This document shows positions 1 to 8,131 of a stretch of 64,000 nt of DNA, piece after piece (within the stretch, counting starts at the first letter, position 1; the number at the start of each line of letters is the position of its first letter). The stretch covers positions 62,001 through 126,000 of the forward strand of contig CAYZNN010000004.1 of assembly GCA_964479665.1 (NCBI GenBank). The letters run 5' to 3'. The notes under the pieces were generated by a model. It was not told the DNA's origin. It did not search any database and worked only from the letters and a program-made list of their open reading frames with translations. This DNA is from UBA2287 sp964479665 (lineage in GTDB: Bacteria; Bacteroidota; Bacteroidia; Bacteroidales; Tenuifilaceae). A program made the position numbers and the translations under genes.

Positions 1-1
1 C

Positions 2-457
2 ATACAATTCACTTCGCAAACTCAAAGTGCATTTGCTTTTTTTTGGGATTTTGGCGATGGTTTTAGCTCAACAGAGCAGCATCCCACTCACAGCTACTCT
101 GCAACAGGCGAATTCACGGTAATATTTACAGCATCGAACACCACAAAGCAAGCAACTCATACCGAAGTTTTGAATGTTTCACCAATAACTACGGTTAGCG
201 AACTAAACCATTCGAAGTTTGAAATTTATCCCAATCCCACCAACGGGAAATGCACCATTGAACTGCCAAGCAATTGGCAGCAGGGTTTCAGCCTTGAAAT
301 TATTAGCATAACAGGAACAGTGGTTTATAACATGCAGAAAGCAGAAAAATCGACAAACCAATTTGAGGTTGACCTTTCGAAACTACCTGCAGGTACTTAT
401 ACGGTTATTGTCAGAAACCATTCTGAGACTCAAAGACGAATGATTGTAAGAAGATAG
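2..457 (+). CDS. C-terminal part of a secreted PKD-domain protein with T9SS sorting domain
   Basis: The frame is open from base 2, so the N-terminus lies outside the window. The first ~45 residues hold the core of a PKD (Ig-like) domain, with the typical WDFGDG motif and a later HSY...G.FTV strand. About 20 residues later comes a type A type IX secretion C-terminal domain, starting at the motif YPNPTNG and ending with a short basic tail (RRMIVRR) before TAG. In this family the domain directs export across the outer membrane by the PorSS/T9SS machinery and is then cleaved. The passenger domain and its activity cannot be seen. The gene converges with the barrel gene at 471. Confidence 0.88.
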   Translation: MQFTSQTQSAFAFFWDFGDGFSSTEQHPTHSYSATGEFTVIFTASNTTKQATHTEVLNVSPITTVSELNHSKFEIYPNPTNGKCTIELPSNWQQGFSLEIISITGTVVYNMQKAEKSTNQFEVDLSKLPAGTYTVIVRNHSETQRRMIVRR

Positions 458-470
458 TTTTTCTGTTTTT

Positions 471-1646
471 TTAAAAACTGTACTTAAACTTTAGGTAGCC
501 CATTTGGCCTACACCACCATACTCGGTGCCGTTGGCACCAGTAAAAAGGATTAGCACAACCGTAAAGTCGAAATTGTTAGAAACCGAAAGGGTGGCTGTG
601 GGGCTAATGAATGCTGAACCATCGTAGGGATTTAAAATGGCCGAAAGGCCAACTGTTGTTAAGGGTGTAGGCTGTGCTGAATACTGGCCAAAAAGGTTCA
701 CTTTTCCTCTGCTCAAACTTCGCGGGTTCAACTGTTCCTGAGTAAAAAGGGCTACCCCCCCTGCATTTTCGTTTTTTCCGGCGGAGTTGAAAAGCGCCCC
801 AAAGTGAACAAAATTATTGCACGTACCAAAGGTGTAATCGCCCGAAATGGCAGCAATAACATCATGCTGCTGACCTTTATCGATACGGGGTGCCAACCAC
901 GTTACCTCGCCACGAAACGAAGTAGTGCCAATGCTGCCGCTCCACCCAGTACCCAAAGCCCAGTCGGTTTGGATTATGCCTCCAAGCAACTGAAAGTCGT
1001 ATCCCCAACGGTTAAACCGAATAAGTGCAGCAGCCGAAAGGCTATCGGATTTTTCGTGATAAACGTAAATGGCTTCGGCAACGCTCGAGAAGGTGGGATG
1101 ATACTTAATGTTCAAAGCATCGGTTCCAGGACGCTCCTCGTACTCAAAGTTGAAATAATTGTAGGTGTTAACCAGGTCGTTGGGATTCCAAACCAAATTC
1201 TGCCCCCAATTCACCCTTTGCCTACCGGCAATTAGCTGCCAATTCCCCAAATTGATATCAATATTCAATCGGTCCAATTCGGTATGGAACAGATACGAAT
1301 TACGCCCGCTAGCCGACCATGCGAGGTCGACACTTCCCATATGCTTTTCAATGCTCTGACGGTAACCGGGTACAAACCGAACAAAATCGCCAAACATAAA
1401 TCGTGAGCGAACTTCGGCATTTACAGTAATCCATTCCACAGGAAAGTACTTAAACCGCAGGCGGTTTTCGAGCGTATTGTCGCTGAACCAGGGCAACGAA
1501 TCGGGCGAAGGAATAAAAACAGTTTGCAGGTCTTTTAGATAACCCCCAATTTCGTATTTCTTTGGTTCTTGGGCAAAAGAAGGCATTGCCGTTTTTATAA
1601 TTAAAAGCAGGCTGAGAGCAACAATCTTTAAAAGCAGCGTAACCAT
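471..1646 (-). CDS. Outer-membrane beta-barrel protein of an ABC export operon
   Basis: 391 residues. It has a clear Sec signal peptide (hydrophobic LLLIIKTAMPSFA, cleavage expected near AQEP), then alternating polar/hydrophobic strands with many aromatic residues, ending in ...KFKYSF. This terminal Phe is typical of BAM-inserted barrels. It is the last gene of the operon, 30 bp after the ATPase gene. Its position after two FtsX-type permeases, an ATPase and a LolA-like carrier suggests it is the outer-membrane acceptor or channel for whatever the ABC complex extracts. It resembles porin/alginate-export-like barrels in general features, but I do not recognise a named family, so the substrate is unknown. 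Confidence 0.75.
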   Translation of the reverse strand: MVTLLLKIVALSLLLIIKTAMPSFAQEPKKYEIGGYLKDLQTVFIPSPDSLPWFSDNTLENRLRFKYFPVEWITVNAEVRSRFMFGDFVRFVPGYRQSIEKHMGSVDLAWSASGRNSYLFHTELDRLNIDINLGNWQLIAGRQRVNWGQNLVWNPNDLVNTYNYFNFEYEERPGTDALNIKYHPTFSSVAEAIYVYHEKSDSLSAAALIRFNRWGYDFQLLGGIIQTDWALGTGWSGSIGTTSFRGEVTWLAPRIDKGQQHDVIAAISGDYTFGTCNNFVHFGALFNSAGKNENAGGVALFTQEQLNPRSLSRGKVNLFGQYSAQPTPLTTVGLSAILNPYDGSAFISPTATLSVSNNFDFTVVLILFTGANGTEYGGVGQMGYLKFKYSF

Positions 1647-1676
1647 TTTTGTTCTTTTAATTCGTATGTTAATTTA

Positions 1677-2360
1677 TCATTTCCTTTCATCGCTTACTAC
1701 TTTGCCATCTTCGAGCACCACTACCCTTCGGGCTTTATTAATTACACGCTGATCGTGGGTTGAGAAAATAAAGGTAATATCCTCCTCCCTATTCAACTGC
1801 TCCATAATGTCGAGCAAGTTTTCGGTCGATTTAGAATCGAGGTTGGCGGTTGGTTCGTCGGCTAAAATAAACTTGGGACGCGATGCCAGAGCCCTTGCCA
1901 CGGCAACCCGTTGCTGCTGCCCGCCCGACATTTGTGAGGGTCGGCTCTTCAACTTATCGGCCAATCCTACTGCTTTTAACAAATTGGCTGCACGTTGCTC
2001 CCTTTTCTCCTTGGGCCACTTAAGCAAACTCATAATAAACTCGGTATTCTCCATGGCTGTGAGCACCGGAATGAGGTTGTACGATTGGAAAACAAAACCA
2101 ATATTGTTTAAGCGAAAATTCATTAGTTTGCCCGACTTCAGATTATCGATTCGAACACCATCAACTATTACTTCGCCCGAACTGGGTTGGTCGAGACCGC
2201 CCAGAAGGTTGAGCATGGTAGTTTTTCCCGAACCCGATGGACCAACCAGAGCTGTAAACTCGCCCTTTTCGAACGATATGGATACGTTGTTAACTGCAGG
2301 CACTTCAATATGATCCTGCCTGTATATTTTGCTTAGGTTCTTAACTTCAATTGTTTTCAT
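1677..2360 (-). CDS. ABC transporter ATP-binding protein, LolD/MacB type
   Basis: 227 residues from the ATG at 2360; a second ATG at 2372 would add four residues, but MKTIEVKNLSKIY is the normal family start. Walker A GPSGSGKTT is at residues 40-48, the Q-loop is in FVFQSYN (~90), signature MSGGQQQR at ~144-151, Walker B FILADEP at ~164-170 and an H-loop in STHD. The short, single-domain form belongs to the LolD/MacB/FtsE class, which powers mechanotransmission permeases rather than classical pumping. It should energise the two FtsX-fold permeases at 2672 and 3925. A composite repeat separates it from those genes, although all are co-directional. Confidence 0.93.
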   Translation of the reverse strand: MKTIEVKNLSKIYRQDHIEVPAVNNVSISFEKGEFTALVGPSGSGKTTMLNLLGGLDQPSSGEVIVDGVRIDNLKSGKLMNFRLNNIGFVFQSYNLIPVLTAMENTEFIMSLLKWPKEKREQRAANLLKAVGLADKLKSRPSQMSGGQQQRVAVARALASRPKFILADEPTANLDSKSTENLLDIMEQLNREEDITFIFSTHDQRVINKARRVVVLEDGKVVSDERK

Positions 2361-2384
2361 TGCAATATGCATTAATGTTAAACA

Positions 2385-2655
2385 TCGGTTGACGGTTGTC
2401 AGTTCTCGGTTGCTTGCCCTGAGGCTCCCGAAGGGTCAGTTCTCGGTTGTCAGTTGCGTGCCCTGAGTTTGTCAAAGGGGTCAGTTCTCTATTAGTCGTC
2501 AGCTTTATTTGTTCAAATGTTCAAATGTTCAGATGTTCCGTTGTTCGGTTGATCAATTGTTCAAATGTTCCGTTGCTCATTGTTCTTTAAGCGTTACTTT
2601 TTGCTTCGTCTTCCGACTCCCGACTTCGGACTTCGGACTCAATCAACTAAATAAC
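2385..2655 (-). repeat. Composite intergenic repeat, copy 1
   Basis: This fills the ~310 bp between the permease and ATPase genes. Read on the minus strand it has, in order: a GTCCGAAGTC-type module (~2610-2645), a tandem run of 8-base AACATTTG-type units (~2505-2590), the module GAACAAATAAAGCTGAC (2498-2514), and two or three modules of the type GACCC(TT)...CTCAGGGCA (2459-2489 and again ~2412-2445). The same modules occur in the same order at 29815-30150. No reading frame with gene-like character is present. The copy ends about 25 bases before the ATPase start. Confidence 0.85.
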
Positions 2656-2671
2656 TCAATAACTCAATTCT

Positions 2672-3898
2672 CTACGTATCAGTCCTAATTGCTTCTACAG
2701 GTTTCAACTTAACTGCTTTGCGAGCAGGGTAAATAGCCGATAGTATGCCGGTGAGAAGGATCAGAATGGTTAACCCCACAAAAAAATCGTTCGAAATGTT
2801 TGGGTAAATTACCGAAGGGTAACCCAACTTATCGAATGCATCGCTGTACATGCTAAAATCGAAGCCATTCTTCTCGAACAATTTGAGCAGCAGCAGACTA
2901 ATCCCCGTGCCAAACGCACCACCAATAAGCGAAAGGAAAATGGTTTCGAGCATTATCATGCTAAAAACGCGGGCACGACTCATGCCAATAGCCATAAGCA
3001 TTCCAATCTCCTTCACTCTATCCATAACCGCCATAAGCATGGTATTTAAAATACCAAAACCCAGCGTAAGCAGAATTATACCCACAATGAAATAGTTCAT
3101 AACGGCCATCCAGTCGGAAAGCATGGCATTTTCGGGTTGAATTTCCTTCCATGTTCGCACCGATAAACCGGGGAATCGATCTGCAATCAGCTGTTTCACC
3201 TCGGCCAAATCTTTTCCATTATGAAGCACCATAACTACCTCGTGGGAGGCCGCAATGGGCAAACTTGTAAGCTGATGGTACTCTGCAGAGCGAATGAATG
3301 CACTCGACTCGTCGAAGGCTGAGTTGAAGGTTTTAAAAATGCCCGACACACGAAACGCTGCGCCGGTCAGGTTGCCGGCAGTATCCTGAAAGGTAACCAC
3401 CACCTTCGAGCGTAGCTTGGCTTTTAGGCGCTTAGCCAAGGTTTTGCTAATAACAATCTCGTTGGCCCTTTCGTTGTCGAAAAAATTTCCACATGAGTCG
3501 CATACCGACTGGAAAAGTTCCGAAACGGCACGTTCCTCTCCGGGCTCAATGCCTACCAAATTTACACCAGTTGAAACACGCGCAGTATTTATCATAACCG
3601 GAACACGGGTTCGCCTCGTAGCCGCTTTAACCTGAGGTAACGACCGTGCAAAAGCCAGAACCGAATCGGCATTGGGTATATACTCCATTAACTCGGGGTT
3701 AAGGAGGTACTGAGGCTCCTGCACCTGAATGTGCGAGAGTTCGGTATAAATGGTTGCATCAATTTTCTGGTCTACCATTCCCTGCATCATGGCAACTGCC
3801 ATTATACCACCCGTTAAACCTACCCCCATGGCCATAATTACAACCAGACTTCGCACCCTATTTCGCCAAATATTTTTAAAACTAATCGACCAAATCAT
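2672..3898 (-). CDS. FtsX-like ABC permease (LolC/LolE/MacB type), permease 2
   Basis: 408 residues from ATG 3898 (MIWSISFKNIWRNRVRSL); the upstream TTG is less likely. It has one transmembrane helix near residues 17-40, a ~230-residue periplasmic MacB_PCD-like domain, then three C-terminal helices with the FtsX signature region (MDRVKEIGMLMAIGMSR) and a final helix ending in IYPARKAVKLKPVEAIR. This is the family layout for permeases that lift lipoproteins or other substrates from the outer leaflet of the inner membrane. It follows permease 1 with 26 bp between the reading frames. The two permeases have the same architecture but diverged sequence, so they probably form a heterodimer with the LolD-like ATPase. 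Confidence 0.9.
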   Translation of the reverse strand: MIWSISFKNIWRNRVRSLVVIMAMGVGLTGGIMAVAMMQGMVDQKIDATIYTELSHIQVQEPQYLLNPELMEYIPNADSVLAFARSLPQVKAATRRTRVPVMINTARVSTGVNLVGIEPGEERAVSELFQSVCDSCGNFFDNERANEIVISKTLAKRLKAKLRSKVVVTFQDTAGNLTGAAFRVSGIFKTFNSAFDESSAFIRSAEYHQLTSLPIAASHEVVMVLHNGKDLAEVKQLIADRFPGLSVRTWKEIQPENAMLSDWMAVMNYFIVGIILLTLGFGILNTMLMAVMDRVKEIGMLMAIGMSRARVFSMIMLETIFLSLIGGAFGTGISLLLLKLFEKNGFDFSMYSDAFDKLGYPSVIYPNISNDFFVGLTILILLTGILSAIYPARKAVKLKPVEAIRTDT

Positions 3899-3924
3899 AT
3901 CGTTCAATTTTCAATATAAACAAA

Positions 3925-5148
3925 CTAGCCTCTCAGGGCTTTTTGCAGTTTTAACCGCGATGTGCTAACCACAGGAATAATACCCGCAATTATAACCAGC
4001 AACGAAATCACAAGCAGCTGCTCAATCATAAAAACATGCTCCACCGAGAAAGGAATGATTGGCTCCCACCCGTACGCCTCCATCATATCGGCCATTTCGC
4101 CTGTGAGCCTTATGGGATTGAGATGCAGGGTTATTAGCACAGGCAAACTAACCACAAAACCCACCAAAACGCTTGTGGCGTTAAGTATAAGAATTTCGAG
4201 CCCCAGCATGCTGGCAATCCTACTCCGTTTCATGCCCACGGCCATCATCATACCAAACTCGCGCCTGCGCTCGGTAGCCATCATTAGCAGGGTGCCAAAA
4301 ACGCCAAATCCTATTACAATGTAAAGAATATAGAGGAGCGCTTGGTTCGATATTCTGTCCGACTCGATCATCTGAACCAGCTCTTTCAGAATTTGATCCC
4401 AGCGTTCCACCACAAACCATTCCGAACTGAGCTGCTGAGCCAATTGCAACTGGGTTTCGTTTATCTGCTTGGCGTTATGCAAATCGATGGCAATTGAAGT
4501 TACCCTGTTGGGCGCATTGAAGTAGAGCTGCGCATCGTTAATGGTCATAAAAACCAACGAGTTATCGAGTTCTATGCTGGGCAGCTCCACAATGGCCCTT
4601 ACGGGAAATAGTCCTGCTGCCGAAACACCCTGAAAGCCTTGCCCCATGAGCACTAACGTATCGCCAACGGATAGATGCAGGTACTTTGCCAATCGGAAGG
4701 CTACCAAAACGCCCCCATCGCCATTGTTGAAATAGCTACCGCTGCGCACCCTACCCGAAAGTTTGGTGAAGGCATCCTCCTTGAGCGGATCGACCCCTGT
4801 TACCATTACACCCTTGGTATGCCTTCCGGTAGAGGCCAATGCAAATGACTCCATACGAGGCAAGTAGTGACTTACATTGCTATTACCCTCGATAATGGCC
4901 TTTAATTCGTCGGAATATTCAATGCTCTTTTCCAGAGTGCGGTCGTCGCGAAAATCCTTCCCCGAAATTTGAATAAAGCCCGTATAGCTGTCAACCACGC
5001 TCCTTATCATTAGCGAATAGGTTCCCTCCTGCATCGATCGCATAACCAAAGCGAACAGCATCGAAAACACTATTGATGCAATGGTAATAAGGCTCCGGCG
5101 CTTGTTTCGCCAAATGTTACGCCAGGCCATTTTCAAAAAGGTTTTCAT
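3925..5148 (-). CDS. FtsX-like ABC permease (LolC/LolE/MacB type), permease 1
   Basis: 407 residues from ATG 5148 (MKTFLKMAWRNIWRNKRRSL). It has a TM1 near residues 20-40, a large periplasmic region (~45-270) and three C-terminal helices. The cytoplasmic loop RRREFGMMMAVGMKRSR is the FtsX/MacB coupling motif that contacts the ATPase. It pairs with the permease at 2672 and is preceded after 15 bp by the LolA-like carrier gene. The local order carrier, permease, permease, ATPase, barrel suggests one envelope-spanning export complex. It is most similar in layout to LolCDE, but it is probably not the housekeeping Lol system because it sits under its own TetR repressor. Confidence 0.9.
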   Translation of the reverse strand: MKTFLKMAWRNIWRNKRRSLITIASIVFSMLFALVMRSMQEGTYSLMIRSVVDSYTGFIQISGKDFRDDRTLEKSIEYSDELKAIIEGNSNVSHYLPRMESFALASTGRHTKGVMVTGVDPLKEDAFTKLSGRVRSGSYFNNGDGGVLVAFRLAKYLHLSVGDTLVLMGQGFQGVSAAGLFPVRAIVELPSIELDNSLVFMTINDAQLYFNAPNRVTSIAIDLHNAKQINETQLQLAQQLSSEWFVVERWDQILKELVQMIESDRISNQALLYILYIVIGFGVFGTLLMMATERRREFGMMMAVGMKRSRIASMLGLEILILNATSVLVGFVVSLPVLITLHLNPIRLTGEMADMMEAYGWEPIIPFSVEHVFMIEQLLVISLLVIIAGIIPVVSTSRLKLQKALRG

Positions 5149-5163
5149 TCCCAAAAAATTTTG

Positions 5164-5919
5164 CTACCTCAATCGCTTCATATTTTGCTGCGAAAAGAAG
5201 TTGTCGGTTAATTTTACATTAAACTGAATGGACTCAATGGTTACAATGGTTCGATTGCCAGGCTCGTCGGCCGGAACAATCTCAATTCGGGTTGGCAGCT
5301 CCCTATCGTCCATTCTTTTTATGGCGCTCAGGTTATGAGTTCGCACCAGAATACCCTCCTCGTCGAAGTACTCCGCTTTTAAAGTGAAAAACTTATCCTT
5401 AGTAATGTACGTTACAATTTTGCCCCAAACCACAGCAGCATTGGGCTTGGGCTTCAACTCAATAACATAGCAGGTGTATCCTTCGAGGCTCTTTTCGGCA
5501 ACGAGAGTGTGGTCGTAGTCGTTCACAACCGACGATTCTTTCAGAATATCGTCGTTTGTGTAATCGCTGCCCATCCACCCCTGCGACAGCATTGAGGGTG
5601 GCAACTTAATTAGGCGGTTTATGGTAGGGTTCCAGCTCCACATCTCCTTATTCACGTTCAGAAACGACTGACCCTTATCGCGAGCAGGTTCGGTAATGAG
5701 TGTAATGGACTTGTCGCGCCCCTTGCTCCAACTTTTAAACGAAATGCTACGCTTCCAAGTGGGCCTAACAATTTCCATTTTCATGGTGCTAACGGAGCTT
5801 TCGCCCTGCATCAGGTCGTCGCTGCGTTTAACAATTTCTCTGGCAGTTAAGGTTTGGGCGTTTATTTCACCTAGCCAAACAGCGACCAGCAAGAGGGAAG
5901 TTAAAAGATACTTTGTCAT
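5164..5919 (-). CDS. LolA-like outer-membrane lipoprotein-sorting family protein
   Basis: 251 residues with a Sec signal peptide (LLTSLLLVAVWLGEINAQ). The mature part matches the LolA-like fold of the 'outer membrane lipoprotein-sorting protein' family: an early REIVKRSDDLMQG helix, beta strands such as MKMEIVRPTWKRSISF, then NVNKEMWSWNPTINRLIKLP and the typical LPPSMLSQGWMGSDYTNDD. Such proteins are periplasmic carriers with a hydrophobic cavity. They often accompany MMPL/RND or FtsX-type transporters and are not the housekeeping LolA. Here it likely shuttles the substrate between the two permeases and the barrel encoded in the same operon. The substrate is unknown. Confidence 0.87.
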   Translation of the reverse strand: MTKYLLTSLLLVAVWLGEINAQTLTAREIVKRSDDLMQGESSVSTMKMEIVRPTWKRSISFKSWSKGRDKSITLITEPARDKGQSFLNVNKEMWSWNPTINRLIKLPPSMLSQGWMGSDYTNDDILKESSVVNDYDHTLVAEKSLEGYTCYVIELKPKPNAAVVWGKIVTYITKDKFFTLKAEYFDEEGILVRTHNLSAIKRMDDRELPTRIEIVPADEPGNRTIVTIESIQFNVKLTDNFFSQQNMKRLR

Positions 5920-5934
5920 AGTAACCGAATTAAA

Positions 5935-6507
5935 TTACAAGAAACGTTGGAATAAAATTTTGCGAATCTCTTTTATTGGGTAGTTGGGGTCGAAAAGGTA
6001 CATCATGCTCACCCCTTTCATAACCGATGAGAAGAAGTAAGCCTCAACCATTGGATTTTCGGCTCCCTTCCGCTGAAAATAGTTCACGAGCAAACTGAAA
6101 ACATTCTGCCCCCGATCGGCTAAGGGCATTAAGTACTCACTAAGCACCTCGGGTTGCGTGGTAAGTGAGAAGTACAATTTCCAGTAGAGGGGGTTCGAAT
6201 TTATTTGGGCCAGAACGTCGTTGATGTAAAGAATCAGCTCGTCGCGAGTTAGTATTCCATCGTGGTCTGGGTCGAAAGCCTCGTTTAGTTTTTCGTAACC
6301 CGAAACAACAATGCTGCGCATAAGTTCCTCCTTGCTGGGAAAGTAATTGTACATAAGTCCCTTTGATATGGAAGCCTTTTGGGCAATCTGTTCGATGCTG
6401 GTGGCATGAAAGCCCTTATTGGCAAACAGGTCGAGAGCCGCCTCCATAATTTGGGCACGCTTGGCCTCGCGAATTTCGGTGTTTTGTATGGCAGTACGTG
6501 GCGACAT
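5935..6507 (-). CDS. TetR/AcrR-family transcriptional repressor
   Basis: 190 residues from ATG 6507; a TTG start at 6528 would add seven. The N-terminal TetR helix-turn-helix spans ~15-60 (IMEAALDLFANKGFHATSIE..., then SISKGLMYNYFPSKEELM). The ligand-binding domain is divergent, as usual. It is the first gene of the operon that continues with the LolA-like protein and ABC export genes, 15 bp upstream of the former. A TetR-type operator overlapping a Bacteroidetes promoter lies ~70 bp upstream (6578-6624), so autoregulation and control of the whole operon are likely. The inducer cannot be read from the sequence. Confidence 0.93.
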   Translation of the reverse strand: MSPRTAIQNTEIREAKRAQIMEAALDLFANKGFHATSIEQIAQKASISKGLMYNYFPSKEELMRSIVVSGYEKLNEAFDPDHDGILTRDELILYINDVLAQINSNPLYWKLYFSLTTQPEVLSEYLMPLADRGQNVFSLLVNYFQRKGAENPMVEAYFFSSVMKGVSMMYLFDPNYPIKEIRKILFQRFL

Positions 6508-6577
6508 GTATTTTGACTGTATATTCAACCAATTGATATATTAATCATTCAATATGGATATTTAATTTCTTTATTAT

Positions 6578-6595
6578 TGAACGAACGGTCAGTCA
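6578..6595. promoter_or_regulatory. TetR-family operator
   Basis: The minus-strand sequence TGACTGACCGTTCGTTCA is an imperfect dyad (half-sites TGACTGACC and GTTCGTTCA) and matches the well-known TGAC..GTTCA operator form of many TetR regulators. It lies directly downstream of, and overlaps by two bases, the -7 element of the predicted tetR promoter. A bound repressor would therefore block transcription. Confidence 0.75.
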
Positions 6596-6624
6596 AAAAT
6601 ACTGCGCATTTTATTTATAAGCAA
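6594..6624 (-). promoter_or_regulatory. Predicted promoter of the tetR-ABC export operon
   Basis: On the minus strand a TTG (6624-6622) is followed by a 20-base spacer and TATTTTTG (6601-6594). This fits the Bacteroidetes -33 TTTG / -7 TAnnTTTG consensus. The operator at 6578-6595 overlaps the -7 box. Confidence 0.65.
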
Positions 6625-7087
6625 TAAAAGTGGTAAAAAAATGTTAAAATGAATTAAAAAGTTGCCAAAGGCAATGCAGGCAGCGGTTGTAGTAAACCGA
6701 AAGAGTAAATAGGGAAGAAAAGGGAAATTCCATTGAGCGCACGATCCAGAAGTTGCACGCTAACGGGGGCTGCTTCAATCGGGTAGCCTCGGGCTAACTA
6801 GTAATTCTGCATTTTACTTTTATATGTTTTATATTTTGCGGTTTCTTTAATCAATGTCGTTTTGTATGAATTATATATGAGGATTCAACTATTTTTAACC
6901 ACAAAGCCTGCCTGCCGTCAGGCAGGAGCACATAGGAATACAAAGGAACACAAAACTAAAGCCCCATTTGCATTACTTTGTGTACTTTGAGAAGTGGTTT
7001 GTGCAATTTATGGTAAAGTTCTTAATTGCAAATAAGATGAGCCGAACGAAAGTTATACCTTAAAACGCTGCGCGGACAATCATTTTG
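6625..7087. other. Intergenic region between the tetR promoter and the methyltransferase gene
   Basis: No convincing gene is seen in this ~460 bp. It holds a GC-richer patch (6735-6802) containing two direct GCTAAC hexamers at 6759 and 6793, unlike the AT-rich flanks. It also holds the AACCACAAAG-type repeat annotated separately at 6892-7000. Nothing else is recognised. Confidence 0.6.
6892..7000. repeat. AACCACAAAG-type intergenic element with CCTGCC/GGCAGG palindrome
   Basis: It begins with TTTTTAACCACAAAGCC and ends near ACTTTGAGAAGTGGTTT, giving loosely inverted ends. Inside are CCTGCCGTCAGGCAGG (6911-6926) and several ACAAAG/AACACA words. It is the degenerate relative of the better preserved element at 48869-49016. 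It has no coding potential. Confidence 0.6.
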
Positions 7088-7897
7088 CTAACTCTTTACA
7101 AGCAAAAAGCTCCAGTACTCAATTCGTCCTGAGGCAAAGGCATCGTACCTTTCGGTGCCTTTGGCTCCTGCAAATTGCAAAAACGACTTTCGCAGAAACT
7201 TTGGTACAAAGGTATTAACCATTTTATTCCGTCGGTTATGATCGAGGTCGAGAGCCTTCACCACGCTGGCCGATATATTTTGCTCCTGAACAAGCTCCAA
7301 CCCGCTATGCTTCAGTTTCTCACGAATTTCGTCAATTTCTCCCTTTACAATCATATCGGCAAAAAGGAAATGCCCCCCAGGTTTAAGCACTCTATACACT
7401 TCGTTAAAAAAGCCCTGAATATTGGCGTAACAACGAGCCGACTCAACATTTACAACCGAATCGAACGATTGGTCGGGGAACTCGAGCTTTTCGGCAAATC
7501 CCTTTTTAAAGGACAGGCCAGGCTGTTTATGGGTTTTATTGCAGAATGCAATAACGCTTGACGAAATATCAATTCCAACGTAAGATTTTGGCTTTAGGTA
7601 GCGGGTTAGGTACTCTGCACCGCCCCCTCGCCCAGAGCCTACCTCTAAAACATCCTTGCCTTCCTGCAAAACCTGACTGGCAACGTGGTGGTAAAGCTGA
7701 ATGCAGTATCGGTTTTCTTCGTCGCGCGGGGTAAATAGGCCCAATTGTTCATCCCCATTCAAACTCTGATAGCCGTAATTCATAAAAATCGCCTCCTTAT
7801 TCTTATCGAATCTCAGAATTAGCTTATGCCAAAGCTGCCAAAGAGGGCGACGGAAAGTAGTGGGTAATTCGCAGTAGTACTGTACTAGTTTTTGCAT
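7088..7897 (-). CDS. Class I SAM-dependent methyltransferase
   Basis: 269 residues. Motif I VLEVGSGRGGGAEYL is at about residues 79-93, followed by the acidic motif II region (YVGIDIS), a central motif (DSVVNVESARCY) and the post-motif VLKPGGHFLFAD typical of Methyltransf_11/25 proteins. The N-terminal ~65 residues are basic/aromatic and carry MNYGY before the fold. The closest recognised style is the UbiE/sterol or phthiotriol-type lipid/small-molecule methyltransferases, so a lipid or quinone-like acceptor is possible but unproven. It is transcribed alone on the minus strand, with a plausible promoter at 7931-7960, divergent from the oxidoreductase gene. Confidence 0.85.
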   Translation of the reverse strand: MQKLVQYYCELPTTFRRPLWQLWHKLILRFDKNKEAIFMNYGYQSLNGDEQLGLFTPRDEENRYCIQLYHHVASQVLQEGKDVLEVGSGRGGGAEYLTRYLKPKSYVGIDISSSVIAFCNKTHKQPGLSFKKGFAEKLEFPDQSFDSVVNVESARCYANIQGFFNEVYRVLKPGGHFLFADMIVKGEIDEIREKLKHSGLELVQEQNISASVVKALDLDHNRRNKMVNTFVPKFLRKSFLQFAGAKGTERYDAFASGRIEYWSFLLVKS

Positions 7898-7930
7898 AGA
7901 GATAGGATTAGTATTTTTTTAGAAACTCAG

Positions 7931-7960
7931 TAAATGTAGAATAGTTAACTCAACAAACAA
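7931..7960 (-). promoter_or_regulatory. Candidate promoter of the methyltransferase gene
   Basis: On the minus strand a TTG (7960-7958), a 19-base spacer and TACATTTA (7938-7931) approximate the Bacteroidetes consensus. The last base of the -7 box deviates (A instead of G). Confidence 0.4.
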
Positions 7961-8131
7961 CACTTTGCAAAAATTTAATACATAATCGCTAAACCACAGC
8001 GTTGTGTTGAAAAAACGTAATTAATCGACTGTTTGAAATAATTCTCAGTTTATTAAAGTACATTTGCCGTACTTCAATATTTTAATGTAAAGTAATTGAA
8101 CAAATTTCACAGAATTTTAAATGAATACCAT

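Noticed and set aside
804..1359. Plus-strand open frames inside the barrel gene
   Set aside because: They are shadows of the minus-strand gene, which has a signal peptide and barrel pattern across its full length.
8032..8066. Full promoter for the oxidoreductase gene
   Set aside because: TACATTTG is good, but the nearest TTTG leaves a 23-base spacer, longer than the usual 18-21, so it was not listed as a separate feature.
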